Source of the DNA: Bufo bufo
Lineage: Eukaryota; Chordata; Amphibia; Anura; Bufonidae
Reading direction: 5' to 3'
Assembly: GCF_905171765.1 (NCBI RefSeq)
Contig: NC_053397.1
Span: forward strand, 9,181,677 to 9,245,676
DNA length: 64,000 nt
Numbering within the stretch: position 1 is the stretch's first letter; each line of letters begins with the position of its first letter. Made by a program: the position numbers and the translations under genes. The notes under the pieces were generated by a model. That model had not been told where the DNA came from and did not search any database. It saw only the letters and a program-made list of their open reading frames with translations. This document shows positions 23,485 to 35,059 of the stretch, piece by piece.

Positions 23485-23891
23485 TTCCATGTCAATTACT
23501 TTACACAGTTTAGTGTCATCTGCGAAAATTGATATTTTACTGTGCAAGCCTTCTACAAGATCATTAATAAATATATTAGAGAATAGGGCCCAATACTGAC
23601 CCCTGAGGTACCCCACTAGTGACAGTGACCCCTCCAGTACTGACCCCTGAGGTACCCCACTAGTGACAGTGACCCAATCTGAGTGTGTACCGTTAATAAC
23701 CACCCTCTGTTTTCTATCCCTCAGCCAGTTACTTACCCACATACAGACGTTTTCTCCCAGTCCGAGCATTCTCATTTTATATACTAACCTTTTATGTGGT
23801 ACAGTGTCAAATGCTTTGGAGAAGTCCAGATACACGACATCCATTGATTCACCGCTGTCAAGTCTAGAACTTACCTCCTCATAGAAACTGA
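23485..23891 (-). pseudogene. LINE reverse transcriptase, central catalytic part
   Basis: The minus frame contains VVYLDFSKAFDTVPHKRL (motif A), SGVPQGS (motif B) and FADDTKL (motif C, about 23508-23528), the polymerase active site of non-LTR retrotransposons. A 44-bp tandem duplication (copies beginning at 23594 and 23638) sits between motifs B and C and adds foreign residues. Coding continues to 23891, where the TTAA MITE cuts in. Both active-site aspartates of motif C are still encoded. Confidence 0.92.
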
Positions 23892-24212
23892 TTAAAGAGG
23901 ACCTTTCACTAGTTTAAAAACTAAAAACTAACTATATTAGTGGGCAGAGCGGCGCCCAGGGGTCCCCAGGGGTCCCCAGAGCGGACTCCCAGGCTATGAG
24001 CTGTGCGCTACGATTGGCCAGCGCTGCAGCAAGGGACAACCCTAATACAAAAACTCCGCCCGTACAAAAGAGGGAGCACACACCGGAGCCTATACCGGGC
24101 GAACGGAGCAGCGCCCAGACATACTAGTAAGTGCAGGGGGACCCCTGGGCGCCGCTCTGCCCACTGATATAGTTAGTTTTTAGTTTTTAAACTAGTGAAA
24201 GGTCCTCTTTAA
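23892..24212. mobile_element. TTAA-flanked MITE, piggyBac-like, 313 bp
   Basis: The element (23896-24208) has about 70-bp inverted ends beginning agaggacctttcactagt. It is flanked on both sides by TTAA (23892-23895 and 24209-24212). Deleting the element and one TTAA restores an uninterrupted LINE frame reading TNLISFYEE. The interior is GC-rich and codes for nothing I recognise. The TTAA target points to piggyBac-type movement; the family name is not known to me. Confidence 0.88.
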
Positions 24213-24600
24213 ATTAGTTTGACATGACCGTTCCCTCATAAAGCCATGCTGATACGGCATTATTTGCTTATTTTTCTTGAGGTGCTCTAACATAGCATCT
24301 CTCAGAAAACCTTCAAACAGTTTACCCACAACAGATGTTAAACTTACCGGCCTATAGTTTCCGGGCTCTGTTTTTGCACCCTTTTTGAATATTGGCAACA
24401 CATTTGCCATGCGCCAATTGTGTTGTACACTCCCTGTCAGTATAGAGTCTGCAAATATCAGAAATAAGGGTCTGGCTATGACATTACTTAATTCTCTTAG
24501 GATACGGGGGTGTATGCCATCTGGTCCTGGCGATTTGTCTATTTTAATCTTTTTAAGATGCCGTTGGTACTTCTTCATGGGTCAGACAGGACACTTTCAA
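24213..24600 (-). pseudogene. LINE reverse transcriptase, N-terminal part
   Basis: The minus frame shows KIDKSPGPDGIHPRIL, then WRMANVLPIFKKG and GNYRPVSLTSVVGKLFE, the opening blocks of CR1/L2 reverse transcriptase, ending with SCQTNL at the MITE. A frame change just upstream of 24578 separates it from a further LTHEEV-like match, and similarity fades by about 24600. This is the 5' truncation point; the endonuclease domain is absent. Confidence 0.9.
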
Positions 24601-24654
24601 TGGGGAATTAACTTTTACATCCAGAGATGCATTCACAGTACACTGTTTCCATGC

Positions 24655-24915
24655 TTGTGTTGCTGCAGGTTCAGAGCTCAGTTGGTGTTCCCTGCTTGAG
24701 GAGCTGCAGGTTCAGAGCTCAGTGGGTGTTCCCTGCTTGGGGAGCTGCAGGTATAGCGCACAGTGGATATATCCTGGTTGTGGAGCTGCAGGATGAGAGC
24801 TCAGTAGGAGGTTCTCTGCTTGTGAAGCTACAGTTTCAAAGCTCAGTGAGTGTTTGCTGCTTATGGAATTGTAGGTTCAGAGCTCAGTGGGTGTTCTGTG
24901 CTTGCGAAGCTGCTA
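24655..24915. repeat. 41-bp degenerate tandem repeat, about 6 copies
   Basis: The core gctgcaggttcagagctcag repeats with 41-42-bp spacing (tcagag at 24671 and 24712). Later units diverge strongly. It borders the truncated LINE end. Confidence 0.85.
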
Positions 24916-26694
24916 TTATTTTCAACCTCCCTTCTTTCCATTTTCTGGCCTTTGTGCTGGGGCCTTTTCCTCCATCTCACACTGACATGGCCGTGCACTG
25001 TGGGATTTTACAGTAAAGTTTTGCAGCACAGAAATCCCCAGATGGAAATATTGTCTGTCTTATGTGGACAAATGTAACCAACCCTTTTCAGAGATGCTGA
25101 ATGGCCTAGAAGTCAATTGGAAAGTAAAGTAAGACTAGAGGACCAGACTACACGCAGTCTGTAGGCTTTGTGCACAAAATGGTAGAAGATTTTTAATTAC
25201 TGTGGGTTGATTTTTGTTAACTTTTTATTTTAGATGAAGCCAAAACAATGAATTAAAAATGAATCCTTTAAGCCTTTCTGATCGTGCGTTTAGCAAGGAG
25301 GCCAATATGCCAAGTGCCACAATGTTATATTAGAGATGACAGGCAGGATCTCAGAGAGCAGGTCCCCAACGCCTCTCCAGGTTTAGATATGATTTAACTG
25401 CACGGTAAAGCCGCCATCTAACATCTCGATAACTATGGACGCGTTCGGTAAATCACCCGTCCCTCTCAATAAGATGTAAACAGCCGTTTAATGCTAAATC
25501 CCCGGCTGCTTCATCTCTGGGTCAAGGCAAATCAGTTCTATAAAATAATCTCATTCCAGCCTTCCAGGCTTTGAATAAATGACTTTCCTGTGACGCTGGT
25601 GGAGAGGGTCCCTCCGGTGAGGAAACTGTGACAATGAGGGGGAAGGGGTCCTCTTACCTCGTTATCCGGCCCTTACGTGGTGACAGCTTGGTCAGACTCT
25701 GTGAAGGATTTAATTCTCTTAGTCTCATTGTTGTCACTTCATTTCTAAAGACGTTCCGTCAACACGGAAGCCGCCCCACCCCCGCCCAATAAAATCTTCT
25801 CGGAATCCACCATATTTGAACACTGCTTATAATAAAAAGAGAAATGACTTCATATGACATAGAAATTAAATTTAGAACTAAAACTACCCAATTTACTCCC
25901 CCTTCCGCATTTAAAGGGGCATACATTTCAAGATATCTAGAAGCACTTTCTTGTGGGTCAGCAGATGTAACATTATGACATCACATTTTAAGGAAAACAT
26001 ATTCATATTTATATCCTATTCTACATCTCCTTGTCTTGGGTGGAGACTATGAGGACAGAAGGCTTAGGGAGAGGGGCGGGGCTTAGGCTGCATTGTCTCT
26101 GGCTGGGGGTGATCAGAACCCTCCCACTTCTGCACTAACTGCAGTTCTCCCCAAGCAAAAATAAACCACGCCCACTATTTAAGCCACACCTCCCTGATAA
26201 TGGACACGTTCTGGCAAGGAAAAGTCCATGCAGATTGACCCACGGTTGAGTGTCGCTTGGTGGCTTTCGCTTTTTCGTATTTATTTTTAGGTTTCCTGTC
26301 GCTTTGAATAGAAAATCCCATTTTACCTATGTAAAAAACAACCATTTTTCCTGCCAGACTTCTGCTTCAATTTCAATTGCACATCAGTTTCAGGATCTCT
26401 GCTTCCTGTCACTGAATTCCTTCGCACAGCTGCCAAATGACTTCTTTGTGAAATTGATCCTACATAAATATTTGAAAGAGTTACTCATTCTGCTCATTAG
26501 GGGTAAACAGAAGTCTTAACGAACAGAAGGATATCGCTAATTAGCAATCGCTTTGCTCTTAAAGCATGGAATCACCAGACAAAATACTGCAAAAAAAAAA
26601 AACCCCAGGAGCGGATTACGCGGGAGGAATAAATATAAACCAGATTCATTTTTTTTCAGATGATCAGAGTAGGAATGAAGAAACGCCTGGTTTA
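24916..26694. other. Intergenic, no gene identified
   Basis: No domain in any frame. The part 25230-25640 is non-repetitive and AT-rich. At about 26090-26220 there are short words (accacgcccac) of the kind found in frog dispersed repeats. An A run lies at 26591-26602. Confidence 0.45.
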
Positions 26695-26992
26695 TACACT
26701 GAGCAAAAATATAAACGCAACACTTTCGGTTTTGCTCCCATTTTGCATGTCAGCTCAAAGATCTGAAACATTTTCTACAGACACAAAAGACCCATTACTC
26801 CCAAATATTGTTCACAAATCTGTCTAACTCTGTGTCAGTGAGCACTTCTCCTCTGCCGAGATAATCCATCCCCACCTCACAGGTGTGGCATATCAAGGTG
26901 CTGATTAGACAGCATGAATATTGCACAGGTGTGCCTTAGACGGCCCACAATAAACGGCCACTCTGAAATGTGCAGTTTGATCCCATAGCACA

Positions 26993-28099
26993 ATGCCACA
27001 GATGTCGCAACGTTTGAGGGAGCGTGCAATCGGCATGCTGACTGCAGGAATGTCTACCAGAGCTGTTGCCCGTGCAATGAATGTTCATTTTTCACGGATG
27101 AGTCCCGGTTTTTCTGTTCAGGGCAGATGGCAGACAGCGTGTGTGGCATCGTGTGGGTGAGCGGTTTGCTGACTTCAAAGTTGTGGATCGAGTGGCCCAT
27201 GGTGGCGGTGAGGTTATGGTATGGGCAGGCGTATGTTATGGACAACGAACACAGATGCATTTTATTGATGGCATGTTGAATGCACAGAGATACCGTGACG
27301 AGATCCTGAGGCCCATTGTTGTGCCATTCATCCACGACCATCACCTCATGTTGCAGCATTATAATGCATGGCCTCATATTGCAAGGATCTGGACACAATT
27401 CCTGGAGGCTGAAAACATCCCAGTTCTTGCATGGCCAGCATTCTCACCGGACATGTCACCCATCGAGCAGGTTTGGGATGCTCTGGATCGGCGTATACGA
27501 CAGCGTGTTCCAGTTCCTGCAAATATTCTGCACCTTCGCACAGCTATTGAATAGTGATGAGTGGCAGGGGTCATATTCTAATTCGCGATATTTCGCAAAT
27601 ATTTTATAGAATATTAATTGAATATTCACTAATTAGAATATTCGTTATATTCCACTTTTTTTACTCGAAAAATCGGCAATGTAATGGTTGCGTAATATGC
27701 GAATATTACACGATCAAACAGGTGTGGGTCAAAAAGGAATATATAGCACTATAGATCCGATGGTATATTCTAACCCCCAGGCGTTCCCATGGTGACGGGG
27801 ACACTTGTCGGGGAGGAGTATGCCGCAGTGGAACAACTGTACAGATAAAAAAATAAAGGAAAAAATTATGAATATTCGCTATTACGAATATATAGCACTA
27901 TATTCAAAATATTCGCGAATTCTCGAAGTTGCGATATTCGAGATAAAAATTCGCTATTCGAATATTCTCGCTCAACACTACTATTGAAGAGGAGTGGACC
28001 AACATTCCACAGGCCACAATCAACAATCTGATCAACTCTATGCGACAAGAGAGATTGGTTGCACTGCGTGAGGCAAATGGTGGCCACACCAGATACTGA
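26993..28099 (+). pseudogene. Tc1/mariner transposase, deleted and interrupted
   Basis: The N-terminus (from ATG 26993) reads MPQMSQRLRERAIGMLTAG, part of the helix-turn-helix. An internal deletion near 27092 joins it to the FTDESRF catalytic region, and the frame changes again within about 50 bp. The main open piece, 27141-27554, carries GGEVMVWAGV, QHYNAWPH and SPDMSPIEQVWDALDRR. In the second motif the expected catalytic Asp is Tyr. The chain is cut at 27551 by a hAT MITE and resumes at 27981 to a TGA at 28097-28099. The gene is inactive for several independent reasons. Confidence 0.92.
27552..27980. mobile_element. hAT-type MITE, 429 bp, nested in the transposase
   Basis: Ends are tagtgatgag and ctcaacacta, imperfect inverted repeats, with a perfect 8-bp target duplication ctattgaa (27544-27551 and 27981-27988), the length made by hAT transposases. 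The interior is very AT-rich with repeated gaatatt and ttcgc words. Removing it and one duplication restores the transposase frame. It encodes nothing. Confidence 0.92.
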
Positions 28100-28601
28100 C
28101 AGGTTTTCTGACCCCCTTCCCAGTAAGGCAAAAATATGCACATTTCAGAGTGGCCTTTTATTGTGGGCCGTCTAAGGCACGCCTGTGCAATATTCATGCT
28201 GTCTAATCAGCACCTTGATATGCCACACCTGTGAGGTGGGATGGATTATCTCCGACAAAGGAGAAGTGCTCACTGACACAGATTTAGACAGATTTGTGAA
28301 CAATATTTGAGAGTAATGGGTCTTTTGTGTCTGTAGAAAATGTTTCAGATCTTTGAGCTCAGCTCATGCAAAATGGGAGCAAAACCGAAAGTGTTGCATT
28401 TATATTTTTGCTCAGTGTAATTTGACTTATTTCCCATGATGTCTCACATCCAGACGCCGCGGTCTGAAGCTTGAGCCCAGCTGTCACCTACCTGTGCTGC
28501 AGCTTCGTGTCAGGGCAGGGGGGGGGGGTCTGACACCTATTTTAGCGCTGTGGAAAAATGTGTGTCAGGACAGTATCCAATAGCTGGTACCATGTTGAAA
28601 C

Positions 28602-29053
28602 TAGAGATGAGTGAATTTCTTCATAATTTGATTCGGCTGCTTATTACAAAAAAAAATTAGCTTCGTGATTAATTACTTTGTCACAAAGCACATTTTTTTG
28701 TAAGTAAAAGGTGCAATGACAGGGACCTGCGATAGCGCCGCCCCCCGTCATTGTACCCCTCAGATGCCGCGTTCATACATGATTGCGGCATCTGAGAGTA
28801 AAAACAGCCACCATCTTGCTTGAAGATCTGGCACGAAATCTCACGCTGGCCGTCATACGTCACTACGCACGGGATTTCGGACAAGATCTTCAATCAAGAT
28901 GGCGGCGGCTGGCCTGTTGCGAGCAAATGGAGAAGGTAAGTATAATTTTTTTTTGTTTTCTTTACCCTATTTCGGGTTAAACAAAGGAAGCATGAGGAAA
29001 TTCGGCTTCGTGGCGAATCAAATTTATCCTAAAATTCAATTCGCTCAACTCTA
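28602..29053. mobile_element. hAT-type MITE, 452 bp, relative of the nested one
   Basis: Ends tagagatgag and ctcaactcta are inverted repeats and differ little from those of the 27552-27980 element. The 8-bp target duplication gttgaaac is perfect (28594-28601 and 29054-29061). It carries an internal palindrome and an exon-like segment (listed separately). Confidence 0.92.
28807..28943 (+). promoter_or_regulatory. Promoter-like palindrome with exon-1-like segment and splice donor
   Basis: Arms 28807-28829 and 28884-28906 match in inverted orientation at 21 of 23 bases. Each arm ends in a YY1-type word (caagatggcggc on the right, gccaccatcttg on the left), and the middle has tacgtcac, a CRE-like half-site. 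From the ATG at 28899 a short frame reads MAAAGLLRANGE and meets ggtaagta, a consensus 5' splice site with GT at 28936-28937. This looks like a captured two-way promoter and first exon. Function is inference. Confidence 0.4.
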
Positions 29054-31879
29054 GTTGAAACCATACTGTAACACTAAAGCTTTACCATCTGCAGGAGGTC
29101 AGGAGGACTGAAGAAAACTATGGGAAAGATGATCATTTTCACCTGGATTCGTCCTGTAAAAGGTGTTTACAACCAAGGTAGTAGATAGAAGAGAGGGAGG
29201 CCTGAAGGAAAGATCCAAATGAGGCCCCCTGTTTTATTGTGCCAGGTATTGCCACCCAAGACTGATGAGCCCCTCATGACCTTTCTATGACCCTTTTTTC
29301 CAATTTCCCACCCCCTATCCTTGCAGAAAATGCTTTGGAGAGGAAATTCCTGCCCAGGTGCTCACCACCCAGTAGCAAACAGCGTGGGACCTGTTAGGGC
29401 TGGAACCCCTCTCTCCAAAAGCCCCACAGCAACTGTATGGTCTTCTTGTTATGTACAACCTTTCATGGGTTCTTATTATCAGAGTTTTCTCTGCTGGATC
29501 TGTTTGCTTAGGATACTGCTGCCTTCACTAGCTCTCATGTGTCATCTTCATTCCTGCTCTATAAGTCATGAGGGATCTCCTCTAACTTGTAATGACATGC
29601 TCTGTGATTTCACCCCTCCCTCCCCCTTCAGAGTCTGCAGTGAGTTTTCTCTTCTCTATTCCCTGTCTACAACCTGGGATGCTTTTCTCCCTCTCCACAC
29701 TCTGATCTGCCCTTTACAACCACCTTCTCCTCCATGCTTCTGTCTTCAACACTCAGAGAATGGAAGAGGAGAGCAGAGAGAGACAACAGAAACAGAAGCA
29801 GTCTGCTGTCATATCTATGTCACATTCAGCGGCCCAGCCAGCTATGTACAGCAGTTACACAAACTCTACAGCAACAACATGGCAAGACGTTTCAGGATGA
29901 CTATTTAGAACATTGCTTCATTTTGCATTTAGAACCAAATATACAATAAAAATAATTCAATGCAGCCTTTAAGGTGATTATATAATCTAAAGTTTTCCTT
30001 TAAATTCTGTGAGTCTATGGGAATCTATTCTGAGATGTTGCAAAATCCCCATCACTCCATAGGTCAGACTGTAAAGGAATACTCTGGCCAAATTTGGTGC
30101 ATAATGCTACACCTCATGCAGGACCTAAGGGGGTGGAGCATGACACTTGCATTCAAAGATCGTCATATAGAGAATCCCTTTGTCATGCTCCGCCCCCTTG
30201 GCCATACACTATGGAAACCACAGTCATTCCGTTTAACTCAGAGTGTCCCTTTTGAAAAGCAAAGAAAAATTAGGTTCAAATGATTCTGTCCTCAAATTCC
30301 CACAGCTCCCTGCACATCCATAACTCCAGTACATCCATGACACGCAGTTTATGAGCCTGACAACTGGCTTAACGAAGATAAAATGGCAGCTATGGAGAAG
30401 GAATTGCATTTTGCCACCGTCGTCAAACACTGGAGGCTCCTGATCTGAGCGACGTCGATGAACAATAGACTTACCTTCATGTGAACTTTGAGTAAGGACG
30501 GACCCTCCCAAAGGCTTTTCCGCTTATGTCACCATCTTTATGAAACGCGTTGGAAAGCTTTGAACTTCCATCATCTGCATTCTGACAGACGCAAGTCACA
30601 TTTATGGCCCTGGAAGCTCTTTTCACATATTCTACCTCTAATATCTGAAGAAGAGAGCTGAAGAAAGAACACAAGAAATCTGGCCCCTCGGGTTTAACAT
30701 GTAAGAGCCAGAGGAACAAAAAGGTTATAATGTTGTTACTGTCAATGCCATGATGAGTCTGTAAGGGGGATGGGAGCCATGGACAGAGTCAATATGCCAG
30801 ATGAGCTCCTAATACAGTTCAGCCATGTTATAATGACATTCAGTAGGGCCATGGTGGAGTCATGGTGGGTCTTATTTTTACTTCTCACTTTTTAGAGGAA
30901 CTTGAGTAAGGTTCCCACCCAATTAGCCTCTTAGAAAGCTGTGGATATCTTGGTGCAAGGACTGGAAACATTCTGCATGTCGTCCTCCGTGTTAGCCTTG
31001 TCTCTGATGACTAGTATATGTGTTACAGCAGTGGGAGTGGAACCACAGTGTCAACCAACTGAGCTGACTTTGGGAAAAACCTAAGGGCCTTGTCCTGTTT
31101 TTCACCCTTTAACCCCTGTACATGGACCTGGACATTGCTAAGGGGAGCCACCAGGCCGCTACCTCTTGGATTAGTCCCTGTATGGTGGAGAGATTACCCA
31201 TGGAGATCAGAGACACTGGTGCAGAGCACTGAAGGATCAGGCAAAACTCATAGTCAGTAACAGGCTGAGGTCAGGGCAGGCAGAGTTCATGTGAATACAT
31301 GGAACAGGTCCGAGGTCAGGGCTAGAGGCAGAGGATCACAGGTCAGGTTAGGCAGCCTAGGGTCAGAATGCAAAAAACAGGCAGAGATTGGTACATGGGT
31401 AGACAACAGAGAACAACACCTTAGCAAAGGACTAGCGAGATAGGAACCTAATTGCTCAGGCAAGGGGTTAACGATACGGCATGGCAAATATAGCAGAAAC
31501 TAATCAGAGAATTGGAAAAAATCTAGTAGCAGCACGCAGAGTGAAAGAGGGTATTAATCCTAGGAGGTGAGCTTTAATGAAGAGGCACAGGGTGAAATAG
31601 CAGGGCATGGGCAGGCATGAGCAATATAGCAGACCAGTAAAGGATAGGTCCTTATGGGTTGTATTGGCCCTTGACCTCAGACTTGAATTTCAGGCACCAC
31701 ATGAGGATGATGGAGTGACTAACACAGATTCTGCAAATTTCACAGTAACAGGTGCTTTATCAGAACTGAGTGATGGTTACATTCTCTGTCACAGGGGGTA
31801 CATGCTTATTGGTTATAGTACAATAGTTCTTTACACAAGCCCTAGGTGTGATGGTTAGTACAATTCTTTGCACTTCTCA

Positions 31880-32640
31880 ACAGGGGCACACTACTTGGTG
31901 GATACACTCCTTGCAGAGGCACTATGCCTGACAATTACACTTTTCAACAGAGGCATTAATGTCAATGTTTACACTTTCTGGTAGGGGCACTGTGTTTGGT
32001 GTTTGCACTACTTGGCGGAGGCACTAGACTTTAGAGTTACACCTTTTATCAGAAAAATTATGCTTGGAAGTTACACTTCTCACAGCGTTTGATGGTTACA
32101 CTTTCTAGTAGTGACACTAAGCTTGGTGGTTGCACTCTTGGCAGAGCAACAATGCTATATGGCTAAACTTCTCATCAGAGAAACTATTCTTGGAAGTTAC
32201 ACTTCTCACAGCGTTTGATGGTTACACTTTCTAGTAGTGACACTAAGCTTGGTGGTTGCACTCTTGGCAGAGCAACAATGCTATATGGCTAAACTTCTCA
32301 TCAGAGAAACTATTCTTGGAAGTTACACTTCTCAACAGCGGCACAGCGTTTGAAGGTTACACATCCTGACAGTGGCACTATGCTTGATGGTTATACTTCT
32401 TGGTAGAGGCACTAAGCTTGGTGGTTGCACGTCTTGGCACATGAAGAATGCTTGATACCTCTCATCAGGAAAACTATTCTTAGTTGTGACAGTTCTCAAC
32501 AGAGGCACTACATATGATAGGGACACCTCTTGACAATAGCATTATGCTTTCTGGCTACACTTCTTGGCATAAGCACTATGCTTGATGGCACTTTTCACGG
32601 CACTTACACTTCCTTGCAGAGGCATTATGCTTTGTAGTGT
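31880..32640. repeat. Degenerate tandem repeat with a 126-bp recent duplication
   Basis: Phrases like ggcactatgcttgatgg and acacttctcacag recur every 35-45 bp with many changes. Within it, acttctcacagcgtttgatg begins at 32075 and 32201 and a close copy at 32327, an exact 126-bp higher-order unit whose copies are nearly identical. Confidence 0.8.
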
Positions 32641-32689
32641 ACAAGTATAAAGTGGACCCTGAAACCCAGAAGTGTGGCCTATATAAATC

Positions 32690-32870
32690 CTTAAAGGGGT
32701 TGTGCCGAGATATCAATGTATCACCTATCCACAGCTTACAGAATGAGTGGAGTAGCAGTAAGAATGCTTGACTTGTGTTCATATAGGGAACGGCACACTC
32801 ATTCTCGTGATCAATAGGGTCCCACCGGTCAGAGCTTCACTTTTCAAGATCCGGCATCTTGTAATGCCTC
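32690..32870. repeat. Fragment of an interspersed repeat (TTAA-type start)
   Basis: It opens ttaaaggggttgtgccgag and continues with tatcaatgtatcacctatcc and gggtcccaccggtcagagc. This wording is typical of a dispersed anuran family also glimpsed at 12550-12630. Confidence 0.5.
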
Positions 32871-33340
32871 CCCTCTAGATATAATGGGGATGGAGGCAGA
32901 ATGCCAATGGTAGAAGGACCTCATAAATGTAATGTCTACACTGACTCCGAATGTCTTCTAGATTTATTTACTCCCTGTGTTATTGTACGCCCCACAGTCC
33001 CACATTGTGAGGGTAGACACTGAGAAGTACCGTCTTGCATGGGAGAAGTGGGTGGAGCTCGGCTTTAAAGGATTTCATATTGAAAAGACGTGAAGTAATA
33101 AGATCTGTTCAGATGATTCCTCTCTCCTCGTATTATTCATCTGACAGGTCCTCGTTTATGGAACAAAATAAAGCAGCACATTTTTTTTCCTCCTAATGAT
33201 TGTCAGACAAATCAAATTTCATGGAGCACAGTACATGCCACCATCCATCAAACGACAAGACACGCAGCACAACACGGCTCCAGCTAACACAAAGTGACTT
33301 CACACGAAGAGAAGACATGCAAATCTCCATCCATGAAATA

Positions 33341-34919
33341 CAGTGAGGAACAGAAGTATTTGAACACCCTGCGATTTTGCACGTTCTCCCACTTAGAAAT
33401 CATGGAGGGGTCTGAAATTCACATTGTAGGTGCATTCCCACTCTGAGAGACAGAATTTAAAAAAAACAATTCAAGAAATCACAATGTATGATTTTTAAAG
33501 AATGTATTTGCCTTGCACTGCTGAACATAAGTGTTTGAACACCTGAGGAAATCAGTGTTAATATTTGGTCCAGAAGCCTTTGTTTGCAGTTACAGAGGTC
33601 AGACGTCTCCTGTAGTTCTTGACCAGGTTTGCAGACACTGTAGCAGGGATTTTGGCCCACTCCTCCACACAGATCTCCTCTAGATCTGTCAGGTTTCGGG
33701 CTGTCACTGAGCAACACAGAGTTTCAGCTCCCTCCTAAGAGGTTCTGTTGGATTTAGGTCTGGAGACTGACTAGGCCACTCCAGAACCTGGATATGCTTC
33801 TTACGGAGCGACTCCTTGGTTATTCTTGCTGCGTGCTTCTTGTCGTTGTCATGTTGGAAGACCCAGCCACTACCCATTTTCAATGCTCAAGCTGAGGGAG
33901 GGAGGTTGTTGGTCAAAATCTCACAATAAATGGCCCCATTCATCCTCTCCTTAATACAGTGTAGTCGTCCTGTCCGCTTCGCAGAAAAGCACCCCCAAAG
34001 CATGATGTTACCACCCCCCCCATGCTTCACAGTAGGGATGGTGTTCTTGGGATGCAACTCATCCTTTTTGCTCCAAACATGACGAGTGAAGTTTAGACCA
34101 AAAAGTTCTACTTTGGTCTCCTCTGACCACATGCCTTTCTCCCCGGCCTCCTCTGGATCATCCAGATGGTCATTGGCAAACTTCAGACGGCCTGGACATG
34201 TGATGACTTGAGCAGGGGAACCTTCCGTGCAATGCATGATTTGAAACTATAGTATGACGGCGCAGTGTTCTACTGACTGTGGTCCCAGCTCTCTTCTTGT
34301 CATTGACCAGCTCCTCCCTTGTAGTTCTGGGCTGATTCCTCACCTTTCTTCTCATCAGTGATACCCCACGAGGTGAGATCTTGCATGGAGCCCCAGTCCG
34401 AGGGAGACTGACAGTCGTCTTTAGCCTCTTCCATTTTCTAACAATTGCTCCAACAGTTGATCTATTTTCACCAAGCTGCTTGGCAATTGCCCCGTAGCCC
34501 TCTCCAGCCTTGTGGAGGTCCACAATTTTGTCTCTGGTCTCTTTTGACAGCTCTTTGGTCTTGCCCATGGTAGTAGTTGGCGTCTGACTGACTGTGGGGT
34601 GGACAGGGGTCTTTAAAGAGCTCAGACAGGTGCTACCAAGTTAGATTAATAAGTGGAGTAGAGGTGGACTTTTTAAAGGCACAGTAACAGGTATTTGAGA
34701 GCCAGAATTCTTGCTGTTTCTCAGTGTTTAAATACTTATGTTCAGCAGCAAGACAAAGACATTCTTTAAAAATCATGCAATGTGATTCGCTGATTTTTTT
34801 TTATTCTGTCTCTCAGAGCGGGAATGCACCTAACAATGTGAATTTCACACCCCTCCATGATCTCTAAGTGGGAGAACTTGCAAAATCGCAGGGTGTTCAA
34901 ATACTTCTGTTCCTCACTG
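33341..34919 (-). mobile_element. Tc1-like transposon, minus strand
   Basis: Ends are cagtgaggaacagaagtatt and the inverted aatacttctgttcctcactg, flanked by TA at 33339-33340 and 34920-34921. The inverted arms are about 115 bp long. Total length 1579 bp fits the family. It is the most complete Tc1 copy in the window. Confidence 0.95.
33690..34568 (-). pseudogene. Tc1-like transposase, frameshifted
   Basis: The ATG is at 34566-34568 and opens [20 protein letters not shown], followed by [20 protein letters not shown] (helix-turn-helix) and [20 protein letters not shown], the usual second DNA-binding motif. The frame changes near 34200-34230. The catalytic part then shows [11 protein letters not shown], where the first catalytic Asp is Glu, [13 protein letters not shown], later HDNDKKH with the second Asp, and [11 protein letters not shown] with the third acid. 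Further frame changes occur after about 33887. Full-length family members are about 340 residues. Confidence 0.92.
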
Positions 34920-35059
34920 TATATGAACAGAGCAATGACAGATGACCAGGCGCCCTCACCAGACAAGAGGCGCCCAAACTGCAAAGGGTAGAACTGGCAA
35001 TGTACAGTCATCTGCATTGTCACCCCGAAGTATAGGAGCTCAACTAAAATGTATGGAAG

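Larger units (their letters stand above)
26697..28417 (+). mobile_element. Tc1/mariner element with about 280-bp inverted arms
   Basis: Ends are cactgagcaaaaatataaac and the inverted gcatttatatttttgctcagtg, with TA at 26695-26696 and 28418-28419. The two arms stay complementary for roughly 280 bp (to about 26977 and from about 28136). The element is 1721 bp, of which 437 bp are a nested hAT MITE and its target duplication. Confidence 0.95.
29062..33338. other. Intergenic, no gene identified
   Basis: No recognisable domain on either strand; the longest frame (29321-29908, 195 codons) has no motif and no conserved pattern I know. About 30060-30235 resembles dispersed frog repeat wording. Degenerate tandem sequence at 31880-32640 and an interspersed fragment at 32690-32870 are listed separately. 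Confidence 0.45.

Noticed and set aside
29321..29908. 195-codon open frame
   Set aside because: No domain, biased Leu/Ser/Cys composition typical of chance frames, and no splice or promoter context.
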